Shown: positions 1-9,034, counted from the first letter of the stretch. The stretch: DNA of 40,298 bases from Clostridia bacterium (GCA_017473165.1 JAFUNA010000030.1:1-40298); one strand, 5' to 3'. Program-made: numbers and translations. Notes: generated from the sequence alone by a model not told the origin.

Positions 1-69
1 GGAAATATGCCTTTCAAAACCATATTAATTACTGTTTCAAAAAGTATGCTTTGATTAACGGTGGAATAT

Positions 70-491
70 TTAAGTGCAAAGTTCAAAGTGGTAAGTGCAA
101 AGTGTCGGATAGGCTCCGCCTATGACCGATTTTAACAGTGAAATCTTATTTCAGCCGTAGGGGACGGCGTCCTCGACGTCCCGAAAATTCAGCACAATTT
201 TTCGGGAGGGGTGACCCCTCCTCTACAATGCAAAATGAAATAATAAAGAATATTGAATAGATAATAAATAATATTTTGACGGTAGGGCGGGATGACCTCA
301 TCCCGCCGAAAAATAATTGCTGTAATCCACGTCGGCTTGGGGTCAAGCCGCCCTACACTCGAATTGAGGTATCATGGTAGGAACTGAATACCGCTTGCGG
401 TGGAGGGATTTCTTATCCGTCCGAATAAAATCGGTCATAGGCGGAGCCTATCCGACACTTTGCACTTATCACTTTGAACTTTGCACTTAAC
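70..491. repeat. Composite intergenic repeat element with 64-bp inverted arms
   Basis: The arms at 70-133 and 428-491 are inverted copies that differ at about one base; each carries the TAAGTGCAAAGT and GTCGGATAGGCTCCGCC motifs. The interior has three short self-complementary GC-rich modules: GGACGGCGTCCTCGACGTCC (about 162-182), GGGATGACCTCATCCC (about 288-304) and GGCTTGGGGTCAAGCC (about 332-347). The layout resembles a MITE or a nest of short interspersed repeats. I see no transposase and no clear target-site duplication. The ORFs across it follow the repeats and look non-coding. Confidence 0.75.
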
Positions 492-529
492 AAAGTGCAT
501 TGCTGTTTCGAAAACCATAACCAAACACA

Positions 530-562
530 AAAAATCCTCACAACCGAAGCTGTGAGGATTTT
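530..562 (-). terminator. Terminator of the M23 peptidase gene
   Basis: AATCCTCACA (533-542) pairs with TGTGAGGATT (551-560) around an 8-base loop. On the minus strand the stem is followed by a T-rich run, just past the stop codon of the peptidase gene at 565. Confidence 0.85.
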
Positions 563-564
563 AC

Positions 565-2733
565 TTATGAAATATAGTTTTTGGGATTCTGGGTTTCACC
601 GTTGCGGATAACCTCGAAATGAAGGTGAGGACCTGTTGAGTTACCTGTTGAACCAACCTTGCCGATGGTTTGTCCAGCCTCAACGTATTCGCCAACCGAA
701 ACGGTTATTGAGCCCTTGACCATGTGAGCATAGCGGGTTTTGTAGCCGTCGCCGTGGTTGATAAGAACCATGTTGCCGTAGCCCGAGCTGCTTCGCTGAA
801 CAACCTCAACACGTCCGCTCTTTGAAGCGATAACAGGTGTTCCCAGAGCACCGCCGCCCGATTTAACAAGGTCAATGCCGTTGTGCCAGCCGCTGCTTCG
901 CCAGCCGTAGGGTGAGCTTACATAGTGGCAGCTGGGTGCGGGCCAGAGGAAGCCCTTTGCGGAAGCTTCACCGATATAAACGCCGTTATACGATGTCTTT
1001 GAGCCGATAACAACAATTTCGTCAACAGGCTCTTTGATTGTTTCGTAATCGTAGCTTGTATCGAAAAGAACACCGTCAACGAATATCTGCGTTTTGGTGA
1101 CTCTTTCAGTACCGTTGACACCTTCCTGCTGAACAAGTCTGTAGCCGCTGTATTTTGTTGCGTCACGGCGTTTGACTGTTTCAAATTCAATGTCACGGGT
1201 CGAGGTGGTTGTAACGATTTTTCTGATGCTGACGGTCTTTGCCTGCGTTTCAACGGTTATTATGTCGCCGGGTTTGATGTTTTCCAAATCCGTGTCGGGA
1301 TTGAGCTGTGAAAGCTTTTCGGGAGAAATGCCGAATTTTTCGCTTATGGTGTTAACCGTTTCGCCTTCAAGAACCGTATAAATCTTCCTGGTGTTTTCAC
1401 CCGTCAGAGTTGCGTTGAGCTTTGATGCGTCCCACATAACGTCGGCAGAATCTCTGTAAAGACCCTGAACATAGTCAATGGTTTCCGCAAAGCCGACAAC
1501 ATAGTTGTTTGCCTTTGCATCAACCTCGTAGGGGGCGAGTATGTTGTCGAAAACGGTTTTTGCATCCGCTTCGTTTTTAACCGCACAAACAAATTCGCCG
1601 TCAATGTAAATTCCGCAGGCGTGAGTCAGGTTGTCAACGGAGTTTTCAATCATTCTGTCGGAAATAACCTGTGCATCGCTCAATTCATCAATTGAAACAA
1701 GGCTGAGTGCGTAGCTTGCGTTTAAATCCGCTTTGGATGAGTTTTCCGAAGCGGAGGTTGTTTCCTCGGGAGTGTAAGCACCCGAACTCAATCTGTCCTT
1801 AACAAGATTTTTTGCTTCAAGATAGACCGATTCGTCGCTGATGTAGCCGATTGTTTCATCGTTATAGATTACTTCAAGGGCAAAGGTTACGCCGTTCCAG
1901 AAATTGAGTGTTACAAGAAAAACAAGCAGCGCACCAACGGGCATAAGAGTGTTGAACGCCGTGCGGAGAAGATTTTTATGGTGCAGTACGGCTTTTTTGA
2001 TGTAATGGGCAAAAACCGAGGGAAGCGAAAGGGGATGCCCGAACGCTTTTTTTATGGTTTTGCCTGCATGTTTTATTTCTTTTCTGAAACGTCTGATTTC
2101 CTTGAGGGTGGAATCAATTCTGTTTTCCGTTTTACGCTTTGTGCTTTCAGTTGCATTGGTGATATAGCGGTGCAGCTTTACGAAGGGCTTTACGGCAGTT
2201 CCGAAAATGAGCCCGAAAAGCTTTGAAAGCAGCTTGCAAAGTGTGTCGCCGTATTTATAAAAAAGAGCATAGAATGCGTTTGTTTCCGAAATATCAAATG
2301 CCGAATCGGAGGAATTGTCGGATTCATCACCAGCTTCGTTGTCCGACTTGAGATCAACTATTTTTTTGCTGTTGATTAATTCGTCAATTCGGTTAAGCTC
2401 GTCCTTTACGGTTTCGTGACCGTCAACCTCCGGAATAAATCGGCTTTGGCTGACAGGTTTCCGTTTTTCTTCGGGCTTTGATTTGTTCTGTGCCTCTTCA
2501 AGCTGCATGGAATAACGTCTTTCGATGTCTTCCTTGATTGCCTGCATCTCCATTGCACGCCTCTGCTCATCCTTGCGGCGGAGCTCTTCCTCACGCTTCT
2601 GTGTGCTGCGTCTTTGAGGTGTTTTTGACGTGTAAAGGTTAGAAAGGTCATAGAAACCGTCGGTTATTTCGTCACGGGGTCTGACGGGTTTCGCATTTTC
2701 GGCGCTATTAACTTTTTTGTTTTCGTTATCCAT
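565..2733 (-). CDS. Membrane-anchored LysM-G5-M23 cell-wall peptidase
   Basis: This is a 722-residue murein hydrolase, predicted to cut peptidoglycan cross-links outside the membrane. The first 240 or so residues are charged, rich in Lys, Glu and Arg, partly coiled coil and have no signal peptide. A single membrane segment (about 258-285, LMPVGALLVFLVTLNFW) then leads to an extracellular part. That part holds a LysM module (about 448-495, YTVLEGETVNTISEKFGIS), a G5 domain (about 497-580) and a C-terminal M23 domain (about 594-722). The M23 zinc ligands are visible in HNGIDL and HLHFEV, and the RYAHM motif is present. The start at 2733 has GGAG about 9 bases upstream. The gene appears to be monocistronic and ends at a good terminator. 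Known relatives shape the wall during division or sporulation; its exact role is unknown. Confidence 0.92.
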   Translation of the reverse strand: MDNENKKVNSAENAKPVRPRDEITDGFYDLSNLYTSKTPQRRSTQKREEELRRKDEQRRAMEMQAIKEDIERRYSMQLEEAQNKSKPEEKRKPVSQSRFIPEVDGHETVKDELNRIDELINSKKIVDLKSDNEAGDESDNSSDSAFDISETNAFYALFYKYGDTLCKLLSKLFGLIFGTAVKPFVKLHRYITNATESTKRKTENRIDSTLKEIRRFRKEIKHAGKTIKKAFGHPLSLPSVFAHYIKKAVLHHKNLLRTAFNTLMPVGALLVFLVTLNFWNGVTFALEVIYNDETIGYISDESVYLEAKNLVKDRLSSGAYTPEETTSASENSSKADLNASYALSLVSIDELSDAQVISDRMIENSVDNLTHACGIYIDGEFVCAVKNEADAKTVFDNILAPYEVDAKANNYVVGFAETIDYVQGLYRDSADVMWDASKLNATLTGENTRKIYTVLEGETVNTISEKFGISPEKLSQLNPDTDLENIKPGDIITVETQAKTVSIRKIVTTTSTRDIEFETVKRRDATKYSGYRLVQQEGVNGTERVTKTQIFVDGVLFDTSYDYETIKEPVDEIVVIGSKTSYNGVYIGEASAKGFLWPAPSCHYVSSPYGWRSSGWHNGIDLVKSGGGALGTPVIASKSGRVEVVQRSSSGYGNMVLINHGDGYKTRYAHMVKGSITVSVGEYVEAGQTIGKVGSTGNSTGPHLHFEVIRNGETQNPKNYIS

Positions 2734-2804
2734 AAGTAACGCTCCGAATAATAATTTTACACTATATTATAATATATATTTATAATTTATACAAGTATAA
2801 AATA

Positions 2805-3647
2805 TTAATTTACATTTAACAAGAATCTTTCAAGGGCGTTTTCCCAGTGCGGAAGCCTTGAAAATCCGTTTTCGTCAAGGGATTTTTTTGAAAGTCTTGA
2901 ATTTTTCGGTCTTACTGCGGCAGTTTTGTATTCCTCGCTCGCAACGGGAATTATTTTTGTTTTCGCACCCGATTTTTCCATGATTTTTGCCGCAAATTCA
3001 GCCCAGCTGCAAAGTCCCTCGTTTGTTGCGTGATAAATGCCGTATTTTTCGCTCTTAATCATTTCGCACAGCAGCACGGCAAGGTCTTTTGTATAGGTTG
3101 GTGAGCCGATCTGGTCATCAACAACAGTGAGGGAGTCTTTTTCCTTTGAAAGACGGAGCATTGTTTTCACAAAATTCTTTCCGTTTTCGCCAAAAACCCA
3201 TGAAATACGGACAATAAAAAACTTTGAGCATATCTCCTTAACTGCTTCTTCGCCTTCAAGCTTTGTTATGCCGTAGTTGTTGCAGGGAGCTTTTTTTGAA
3301 TCGGTTTCGAAGGGCTCTGTGCCTTCGCCGCTGAAAACGTAGTCCGTGCTGATATACATGAGCTTAAGTCCGTGATTTTTGCAGCTTCGGGCTATGTTTT
3401 CGGTGCCCTCTGCGTTGATTTTTCGACAGGTTTCCAAATCCGATTCCGCAGCGTCAACGTTTGTGAATGCGGCACAGTGTATAACCGCATCGGCATTGCT
3501 TTCGGCAATGAACTTTTCCGCAGCCTTCGCATCTGTTATATCAACCTCGGGCAAATCCGCTCCGATTGCTTCAATTCCGTTTTTCTCAAGCTCGGTAACA
3601 ACATCCGTGCCGAGCTGACCCTTTGAGCCTGTAACGATTATTTTCAT
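2805..3647 (-). CDS. rfbD: dTDP-4-dehydrorhamnose reductase (RmlD-like)
   Basis: This 280-residue protein is an extended short-chain dehydrogenase, predicted to reduce dTDP-4-dehydro-rhamnose to dTDP-L-rhamnose with NAD(P)H. The N-terminal dinucleotide motif is GSKGQLGTDV. RmlD family features include DLPEVDITD, the VIHCAAFTNVDAAE segment, the catalytic-type STDYVFSG and YGITKLEGE (Tyr-x-x-x-Lys), and the RISWVFG and DQIGSPTYT motifs. I chose the ATG at 3647 over one 14 codons upstream because GAGGAAT precedes it and the Rossmann fold starts there. No rmlABC partners are next to it, so the substrate is assigned from the family only; other nucleotide-sugar reductases of the same fold remain possible. 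Confidence 0.87.
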   Translation of the reverse strand: MKIIVTGSKGQLGTDVVTELEKNGIEAIGADLPEVDITDAKAAEKFIAESNADAVIHCAAFTNVDAAESDLETCRKINAEGTENIARSCKNHGLKLMYISTDYVFSGEGTEPFETDSKKAPCNNYGITKLEGEEAVKEICSKFFIVRISWVFGENGKNFVKTMLRLSKEKDSLTVVDDQIGSPTYTKDLAVLLCEMIKSEKYGIYHATNEGLCSWAEFAAKIMEKSGAKTKIIPVASEEYKTAAVRPKNSRLSKKSLDENGFSRLPHWENALERFLLNVN

Positions 3648-3788
3648 AAAATCATTCCTCGGGATAAAACTTTTATAATATTTTATCATATTTTTTAAAC
3701 ATTAACAATATTTTTTTGTTTTAGTCTGTTGCAAATCGGAAAAATGTGTTATTATTTTATAGGAGATACTTGAAAGAAGGTGCAAAAA

Positions 3789-4607
3789 ATGAGTTTCAAG
3801 AATATAATTGACCTTCACACCCATACGGACAATTCCTTTGACGGTCATCATTCAACCATGTTTCTTTCGGAAACTGCATATATGAAGGGCTTGCGTGCGG
3901 TTGCGTTTACGGACCATCTTGAGATGGATGCGTTTTATGAAAACAGCTTCAACAAAACGGCAATTCAGTCTTTTTTTGAGATTGCCAAGGCACGCTCCGC
4001 ATTCAGCGGAAAGCTGATTGTCTGCATCGGTGCGGAGCTCGGTCAGCCAACCTATAACAGACCTGTTTCCGAAAAGCTGCTTGAAATGATGAAATATGAT
4101 TTTGTTATCGGTTCAATCCATAATCTGCCCGATATGAAGGATTTTTACTATATAGATTTCAGCGACGAAAGCATTGACTGCATGAAGCTGCTGGAAGAAT
4201 ATTTTGAGCAGGTGCTTGAGCTTGCAAAGTGGGCAAAATTTGATTCGCTGGGTCATCTTACATATCCTTTGAGATACATGGTCGGAAATTACGGAAAATC
4301 GGTTGATATTTCAAAATTCAGCGAAGTAATTGATGAAATTCTACTGACCCTGATCAAAGAAAACAAGGCTCTGGAAATAAATACCTCGGGATTAAGAAAA
4401 AGCTACGGAAAAATCATTCCCGATGAAAGCATACTCAAACGCTACAAGCAACTCGGGGGAAAACTGATAACCGTAGGCTCCGATGCTCATTATGCCGAGC
4501 ACCTCGGTGCGGATATCGACAAGGGCTATGAGCTTGCGCTCAAATGCGGCTTTGAGGAGATTGCGGTTTATCAGGACAGAACACCAACACTTATTCCCAT
4601 TGAATGA
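3789..4607 (+). CDS. PHP-domain phosphatase, histidinol-phosphatase (HisK/HisJ) type
   Basis: This 272-residue protein is a PHP-fold metal-dependent phosphoesterase. The metal-site motifs are in order: DLHTHTDNS near residue 8, FTDHLEMD, GAELGQ, GSIHNLPD, GHLTYP and GSDAHYAEHLG near the C terminus. The layout fits the HisK-type histidinol-phosphate phosphatases of Firmicutes, but there are no other histidine genes here, so other phosphate esters are possible. I took the ATG at 3789 because the upstream GTG at 3780 lies inside the AGAAGG ribosome binding site. The stop is 13 bases before ispE, and the two genes probably share a transcript. Confidence 0.85.
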   Translation: MSFKNIIDLHTHTDNSFDGHHSTMFLSETAYMKGLRAVAFTDHLEMDAFYENSFNKTAIQSFFEIAKARSAFSGKLIVCIGAELGQPTYNRPVSEKLLEMMKYDFVIGSIHNLPDMKDFYYIDFSDESIDCMKLLEEYFEQVLELAKWAKFDSLGHLTYPLRYMVGNYGKSVDISKFSEVIDEILLTLIKENKALEINTSGLRKSYGKIIPDESILKRYKQLGGKLITVGSDAHYAEHLGADIDKGYELALKCGFEEIAVYQDRTPTLIPIE

Positions 4608-4620
4608 AAGGAGCAAAACC

Positions 4621-5481
4621 ATGCTTAAGATTAAAGCACCCGCAAAGATAAATCTTTTTCTTGATATTGTCGGAAAGCTTGATAACGGCTATCACAGCCT
4701 TTTTATGGTGATGCAGTCGATAGGTCTTTGCGATGAAGTAACTCTTGAAAAAAACGGGCTCGGAGATATATTTCTGACCTGCTCCGAAAGCAGGCTTCCG
4801 ACCGATAAAAAGAATATTGCCTACAAAGCGGCAGAGGCTTTTTTTGAGAAAACTGGAATTGAATCCGATGTTACAATCGGCTTAAAGAAGCGAATTCCTT
4901 TTGAAGCGGGTCTTGCGGGCGGAAGTGCCGATGCGGCGGCGGTTATCGTCGGGCTCAATGAGCTTTACGGCACGGGACTTTCTGAATCGGAGCTTTGTGA
5001 AATCGGACTTAAGGTTGGCAGCGATGTTCCATTCTGCATTGTAGGCGGCACCTGCCTCTCACAGAGCACGGGCGGAGTTCTTTCAAAATTAAAGCCCCTT
5101 AAGGAATGCCATATCGTTCTTGCAAAGCCCGAAACGGGTGTTTCAACCGCAGAGGCATACGCTGCAGCGGATAACGCACATATCTACCGACCCGACTGCA
5201 TGAGAATGCTTGACAGCTGTGAAAAAGGCGATTTTGAGGGCATTTGTAAATATGCGGGCAACGTTTTTGAACAGGTTATAGAAGTGCCCGAGAGAGTTGA
5301 GTTCAAAAGAATAATGTATTCTTGCGGAGCTTCTCTCTGCCAAATGAGCGGCAGCGGACCGACGGTTTTTGCTCTGTTTGAAAACAAAGAAAACGCTGAA
5401 AAATGTGCCGAAGAGCTAAAAAAAATCTGCTCAAACGTATATCTCACCGAGCCCGTGAATCACGGAGCAACGATGGTATAA
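4621..5481 (+). CDS. ispE: 4-diphosphocytidyl-2-C-methyl-D-erythritol kinase
   Basis: This 286-residue GHMP-family kinase phosphorylates CDP-methylerythritol using ATP, the fourth step of the non-mevalonate isoprenoid pathway. It opens with KAPAKINLFLDIVGK. The ATP-binding GHMP motif PFEAGLAGGSADAAAV is at about residues 97-112, and the C-terminal motif MSGSGPTVFALF is near 243-254. The length matches IspE. The frame stays open upstream to 4483 inside the PHP gene, but the ATG at 4621 has AAGGAG in front and begins at the conserved N terminus. Transcription probably ends at the hairpin right after the stop codon. Confidence 0.95.
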   Translation: MLKIKAPAKINLFLDIVGKLDNGYHSLFMVMQSIGLCDEVTLEKNGLGDIFLTCSESRLPTDKKNIAYKAAEAFFEKTGIESDVTIGLKKRIPFEAGLAGGSADAAAVIVGLNELYGTGLSESELCEIGLKVGSDVPFCIVGGTCLSQSTGGVLSKLKPLKECHIVLAKPETGVSTAEAYAAADNAHIYRPDCMRMLDSCEKGDFEGICKYAGNVFEQVIEVPERVEFKRIMYSCGASLCQMSGSGPTVFALFENKENAEKCAEELKKICSNVYLTEPVNHGATMV

Positions 5482-5491
5482 TAGTATAAAA

Positions 5492-5540
5492 GAAAAAGGT
5501 GAACCGTGCTTTTGCATAGTTCACCTTGTTTTTATTTCTG
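5492..5540. terminator. Bidirectional terminator between ispE and the YgjV-like gene
   Basis: AAGGTGAAC (5496-5504) pairs with GTTCACCTT (5519-5527). On the plus strand the stem is followed by T-rich sequence and ends ispE. On the minus strand the A-rich left flank becomes a T tract, so the convergent gene that stops at 5532 can end here too. Confidence 0.85.
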
Positions 5541-6080
5541 CTTTTTTGTTCTGAATCGGATAAGACCGATGATTATTGAAATCTCGGAAAGAACTTCCGT
5601 TATGATTCCCGAATATGAGTGGCAGATTATGTTGTAAATCAGCCACATAAGAGAGGTTGGAAGGGTTAGTGCACGGAGCTGCTGTGTTTTGCGATTCCAG
5701 AGAACGAAGCTTGAAATCATCATTGCGGACATGGGTAAAAGCGAAACGGGACTGCTGTATGTGACAAGACCTCCGAGACCCGCAAGAATTGCAAAAATAA
5801 CGGGGCAGGCGAAGCTGTCAACGAGCTTTGATTTGTTGCGGAAGGAGTATGCAATTCCTCTTGTCAGACCAACGATGTTGCCGACCATGCCTTCGTATGC
5901 ACCAATCATGAGATACTGTACCGAGAAAAGCAGACCCGAAAAAATCTGCATGACAACGATTCTTTTGTGAGTTCTCTGCTGAAACGAGAGAAGCAGAAGT
6001 GTTGCCGCAACGGCACCTATGAGCTGTGAAATAATAAAAGTAACGTCATTTTCGCTGAAATAGTTTTTTATAAAGTCCAT
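5532..6080 (-). CDS. YgjV-like multi-pass membrane protein
   Basis: This 182-residue hydrophobic protein has about five or six membrane segments. The pattern FIISQLIGAVAATLLLLSFQ followed by charged QRTHKR, and later VQYLMIGAYEGMVGNIVGL and SLMWLIYNIICHS, is that of the Imp-YgjV family. No biochemical function is established for the family as far as I know. The ATG at 6080 is preferred to the GTG at 6089 because the latter overlaps the AAGGTG ribosome binding site. The gene is convergent with ispE and shares its terminator. Confidence 0.75.
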   Translation of the reverse strand: MDFIKNYFSENDVTFIISQLIGAVAATLLLLSFQQRTHKRIVVMQIFSGLLFSVQYLMIGAYEGMVGNIVGLTRGIAYSFRNKSKLVDSFACPVIFAILAGLGGLVTYSSPVSLLPMSAMMISSFVLWNRKTQQLRALTLPTSLMWLIYNIICHSYSGIITEVLSEISIIIGLIRFRTKKQK

Positions 6081-6147
6081 TGGTATCACCTTAACAGAAT
6101 TTAAACATCTTTAAAACAAAATTTAAAATGTTACCGTTATAATTGAA

Positions 6148-6738
6148 TTAAATTTTTTCGCAGACAAAGCCTGTGTATCCGTCGGGCAAAACGAGCTTTG
6201 TAAGCAAAAATCCGTTTTCGGAGCATTCATAACCGCCGTCTGTCTTTTTGAATGAAACGTTTTTTATGTCTGCACCGAGCCCCGTGCCGATGCACTTGAA
6301 ATAAGCTTCTTTCAAAGTCCAGATTTCAAAAAAACGTTCCGTGCTGCCGCCGATATATTCAAGCTCGCTTTCGCAGGCAAAGCGTTTTGCGGCATCAAGT
6401 CGGATTTCACGGTTTTTTTCAATGTCAATTCCGATTTTTCTGTCAGAAACGGCAAGGCAAACCAAATCGCCGCTGTGGCTGATACTGAAAAAAACGTCAA
6501 GACCGACTGCAAACGGCTTTCCGAATTCGTTTTTTGAAAATCGGATTTCAGCAGGGGAAATACCGCAGAATTCCGAAACCGCCGCTCTTGAAAGTCTGTC
6601 TGCCGCAATTTTTGATTTGCGTTTTGCGTCGTTTTTCAGCCGTGTGACTTCCTCTTTGCGGCTTTCGCTCATGGCATCAAACCATTGTGAAAGCTCCGGC
6701 TCGGAAACGTTATTCAAATCAACTGAATATAGCTTCAT
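6148..6738 (-). CDS. 4'-phosphopantetheinyl transferase, Sfp type
   Basis: This 196-residue enzyme is predicted to move phosphopantetheine from coenzyme A to the serine of a carrier protein. The family signatures are clear: FFSISHSGDLVCLAVS, the metal-binding KIGIDIEKNRE, and FEIWTLKEAYFKCIGTGLG (WxxKEA). It is somewhat shorter than typical Sfp (about 220). GAGGTTAAC precedes the ATG at 6738. No polyketide, peptide-synthetase or carrier-protein gene is in the window, so it could serve fatty-acid ACP or a distant pathway. Confidence 0.92.
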   Translation of the reverse strand: MKLYSVDLNNVSEPELSQWFDAMSESRKEEVTRLKNDAKRKSKIAADRLSRAAVSEFCGISPAEIRFSKNEFGKPFAVGLDVFFSISHSGDLVCLAVSDRKIGIDIEKNREIRLDAAKRFACESELEYIGGSTERFFEIWTLKEAYFKCIGTGLGADIKNVSFKKTDGGYECSENGFLLTKLVLPDGYTGFVCEKI

Positions 6739-6749
6739 GTTAACCTCAA

Positions 6750-6777
6750 AAATGCCGACAGATATAACTCTGCCGGC
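6750..6777 (-). terminator. Terminator of the DUF212 gene
   Basis: GCCGACAGA (6754-6762) pairs with TCTGCCGGC (6769-6777), with one G-T pair. On the minus strand the stem is followed by ATTTTTGAGG. The hairpin ends only a few bases before the ribosome binding site of the transferase gene, so some readthrough into that gene is possible. Confidence 0.75.
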
Positions 6778-6785
6778 AGATAAAA

Positions 6786-7244
6786 TTATCCGAAAATTCC
6801 AACAACCTCAACCATAAACAGCGAAACGCAAAGTCCGACAATGAAGCCGCCGATGATTTCGGGAATGGTGTGTCCTTCAACGGGCTTGATGTCCTTCGCT
6901 TCGTCGCCGCAAACCTTGCCCTGAAGGCGGTTGAATGCTCTTGTTAAACGGCTGATGGGAAGGCGTACTTTAAATGCGTCAAACATTGTTATAAAAGCAA
7001 AAACACCTGCAACGGCAAAAATGTCGGAGTCAAATCCGCTGTGAAGAGCAACGCAGCCGCAGAGAGCAATAACGGTTGCTGTGTGTGAGCTGGGCATACC
7101 TCCAAGCTTGAAAAGCGTTTCGAGAGTAACCTTCTGGCGGGCAATGCCTTTTCTTTTGCCGTTATAATAATGAAAAAGATTAATAATAACTTTTATAAGC
7201 TGTGCGATAAACCACGCAATAAGACAAACAAGAAAAATTCTCAT
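6786..7244 (-). CDS. Divergent PAP2-family membrane protein (DUF212, YuiD-like)
   Basis: This 152-residue membrane protein starts with the segment MRIFLVCLIAWFIAQLIKVIIN. The core motif GGMPSSHTATVIALC resembles the PAP2 phosphatase signature (P-S-x-H). The C-terminal EIIGGFIVGLCVSLFM is typical of DUF212 proteins such as Bacillus YuiD. The family is annotated as acid phosphatase or haloperoxidase related, but activity is not established. AAGGAG sits just upstream of the ATG. Confidence 0.88.
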   Translation of the reverse strand: MRIFLVCLIAWFIAQLIKVIINLFHYYNGKRKGIARQKVTLETLFKLGGMPSSHTATVIALCGCVALHSGFDSDIFAVAGVFAFITMFDAFKVRLPISRLTRAFNRLQGKVCGDEAKDIKPVEGHTIPEIIGGFIVGLCVSLFMVEVVGIFG

Positions 7245-7314
7245 AATAAGCTCCTTTTAAATCGCTATTTAGATAATCATACACTATTGACTGGAAAAAA
7301 GCAAGAGATTTTAG

Positions 7315-7344
7315 TTGAAATTTGGAGTATAAATGTGATAAAAT
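7315..7344 (+). promoter_or_regulatory. Possible promoter of the acyl-CoA synthetase gene
   Basis: TTGAAA (7315-7320) and TAAAAT (7339-7344) are 18 bp apart in AT-rich DNA about 55 bases ahead of the start codon. They fit a housekeeping-sigma promoter moderately well. Confidence 0.4.
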
Positions 7345-7398
7345 CCTAAACGGACTTAATTAATAATGTGAAAAATCATACATAGAGGTGTGAAATAA

Positions 7399-9030
7399 AT
7401 GAAAATCAGAAAGCAGTCAGCCGGTTTTGAATCGCCGACATATCAGACTGTTAAAGAAATCATTGTGAAAGGTGCTAAAAAGGGCGGCGACAAAAGGCAG
7501 TTTGTTTTTCTTGATAAAAAGAAGAATGAATGCGAAAGAAGCTTTAATCAGACCTGGAACGAAATTGCCGCAATCGGAACATTTTTCTACGGCAGAGGTC
7601 TTGACGGCAAAAAGAAAATCGCAATCATCGGCGAAAACTGCTTTGAATGGATGGTAATTTATTACGCAACCCTTGTCGGTTGCAATATTACCGTACCCAT
7701 GGACTGCAAGCTTCCCGAAGAAGACCTTGCTGACCAGCTTATCCGCTGCGGCTGTGATGCTCTTGTTTATACGGATAAGTTTATCCCCATGGTTGAAAAC
7801 TTCAAAAAATATCCCGAAATGCCCGAAATGCAGTATTTCAACATCAGCGACGATTACGCTGAATTTATCAAAGAGGGTGAAGCGGGACTTAAAAACGGCG
7901 AAAAGGCATTTCTTGAAGCCGATGTTAAGCCCGAGGACCTTGCCTGCATTGCATACACATCGGGCACAACCGCAAAGAGCAAGGGCGTTATGCTCACTCA
8001 CAAGAACATTGCAAGCAACTGCTCATCCGCCTGCCGTGCCCATACAGGCAGACACGCAATCGGCTTCCTTCCTCTTAACCATACATACGCATGGGTAAGT
8101 GCACTTTTCTCGTCATATATTCTTACCGAATGGGGCTATCTCTGCGACGGTATCGGCAACATTCAGGGCGACCTTAAGAAATATCAGCCCTATAATTTTT
8201 CGGGTGTACCTCTTGTTGTTGAAACAATCTATGACAGAATCTGGAAAACCGCAAGAAAAACAGGCAGAGAGGATATCCTCAAAAAAGGTCTTAAAATCAG
8301 TAATACCCTTATGAAGCTCGGCATTGACAGACGCCGCAAAATTTTTAAGACAATCATCGACAATCTCGGCGGAAATCTCAATATGATTGTCTGCGGCGGT
8401 GCAAACCTTGACCCAAAATACGAAAAGGGAATGCACGATTTCGGTATCGAAATCTATAACGGCTACGGTATGACCGAGTGTTCACCCGCAATAACCTGCA
8501 ACAGACCCGGCAAGTGCAAATTCGGCAGCGTTGGCGTACCCCTTGATTGCTGCGAAATCAAAATCAATAATCCCGACGAAGAGGGCGTAGGCGAAATTTA
8601 TGTCAGAGGCGATAACGTTACACAGGGCTATTACGGTGACCCCGAGGCAACGGCTGCGGCTTTTGACGGCGAATGGTTCAAAACGGGCGACCACGGAAGA
8701 ATTGATGAGGACGGCTTCCTCTTTATTGTCGGCAGAAAGAAAAACCTCATCTGCCTTTCAAACGGTAAAAACGTTTCTCCCGAGGAGCTTGAAGACAAGC
8801 TTTCAAGAATCGAATATGTAAAAGAGGTTCTTGTTTTTGAGGAAAACAACAAGATTTGTGCAGAGCTTTTCCTTAACGAAGAGGATTATCCCGACGCAAG
8901 AGCAAGAATAAAGGGCGATATCGACGAATTCAACCGCAATATGCCTTTGTTCAAGAATATCGGTAAGTTCACACTCCGTGATACCGAATTCCCCAAAACA
9001 ACAACTCTCAAAATCGTTCGTGACAGATAA
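7399..9030 (+). CDS. AMP-forming acyl-CoA synthetase / AMP-dependent ligase
   Basis: This 543-residue soluble adenylating enzyme is predicted to activate a carboxylic acid, probably a long-chain fatty acid, to acyl-AMP and then acyl-CoA. The ATP-binding P-loop is AYTSGTTAKSKGVMLTHKNI (about residues 185-204). Later motifs are NGYGMTECSPAITCN and the hinge region FKTGDHGRIDEDGFLFIVGRKK. The C-terminal domain is shorter than in many FadD proteins. AGAGGTG lies ahead of the ATG at 7399. The gene stands alone and ends near a strong hairpin at 9086, so the substrate is not set by context. Confidence 0.88.
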   Translation: MKIRKQSAGFESPTYQTVKEIIVKGAKKGGDKRQFVFLDKKKNECERSFNQTWNEIAAIGTFFYGRGLDGKKKIAIIGENCFEWMVIYYATLVGCNITVPMDCKLPEEDLADQLIRCGCDALVYTDKFIPMVENFKKYPEMPEMQYFNISDDYAEFIKEGEAGLKNGEKAFLEADVKPEDLACIAYTSGTTAKSKGVMLTHKNIASNCSSACRAHTGRHAIGFLPLNHTYAWVSALFSSYILTEWGYLCDGIGNIQGDLKKYQPYNFSGVPLVVETIYDRIWKTARKTGREDILKKGLKISNTLMKLGIDRRRKIFKTIIDNLGGNLNMIVCGGANLDPKYEKGMHDFGIEIYNGYGMTECSPAITCNRPGKCKFGSVGVPLDCCEIKINNPDEEGVGEIYVRGDNVTQGYYGDPEATAAAFDGEWFKTGDHGRIDEDGFLFIVGRKKNLICLSNGKNVSPEELEDKLSRIEYVKEVLVFEENNKICAELFLNEEDYPDARARIKGDIDEFNRNMPLFKNIGKFTLRDTEFPKTTTLKIVRDR

Positions 9031-9034
9031 AAAC

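Noticed and set aside
146-346. 66-codon ORF within the left repeat element.
   Set aside because: It follows the palindromic repeat modules exactly, and its translation (GRRGRRPLRL and similar) is the usual artefact of these repeats.
4483-4620. N-terminal extension of ispE.
   Set aside because: The extra 46 codons lie in the PHP gene in another frame and do not resemble GHMP kinases; the ATG at 4621 has a good ribosome site.
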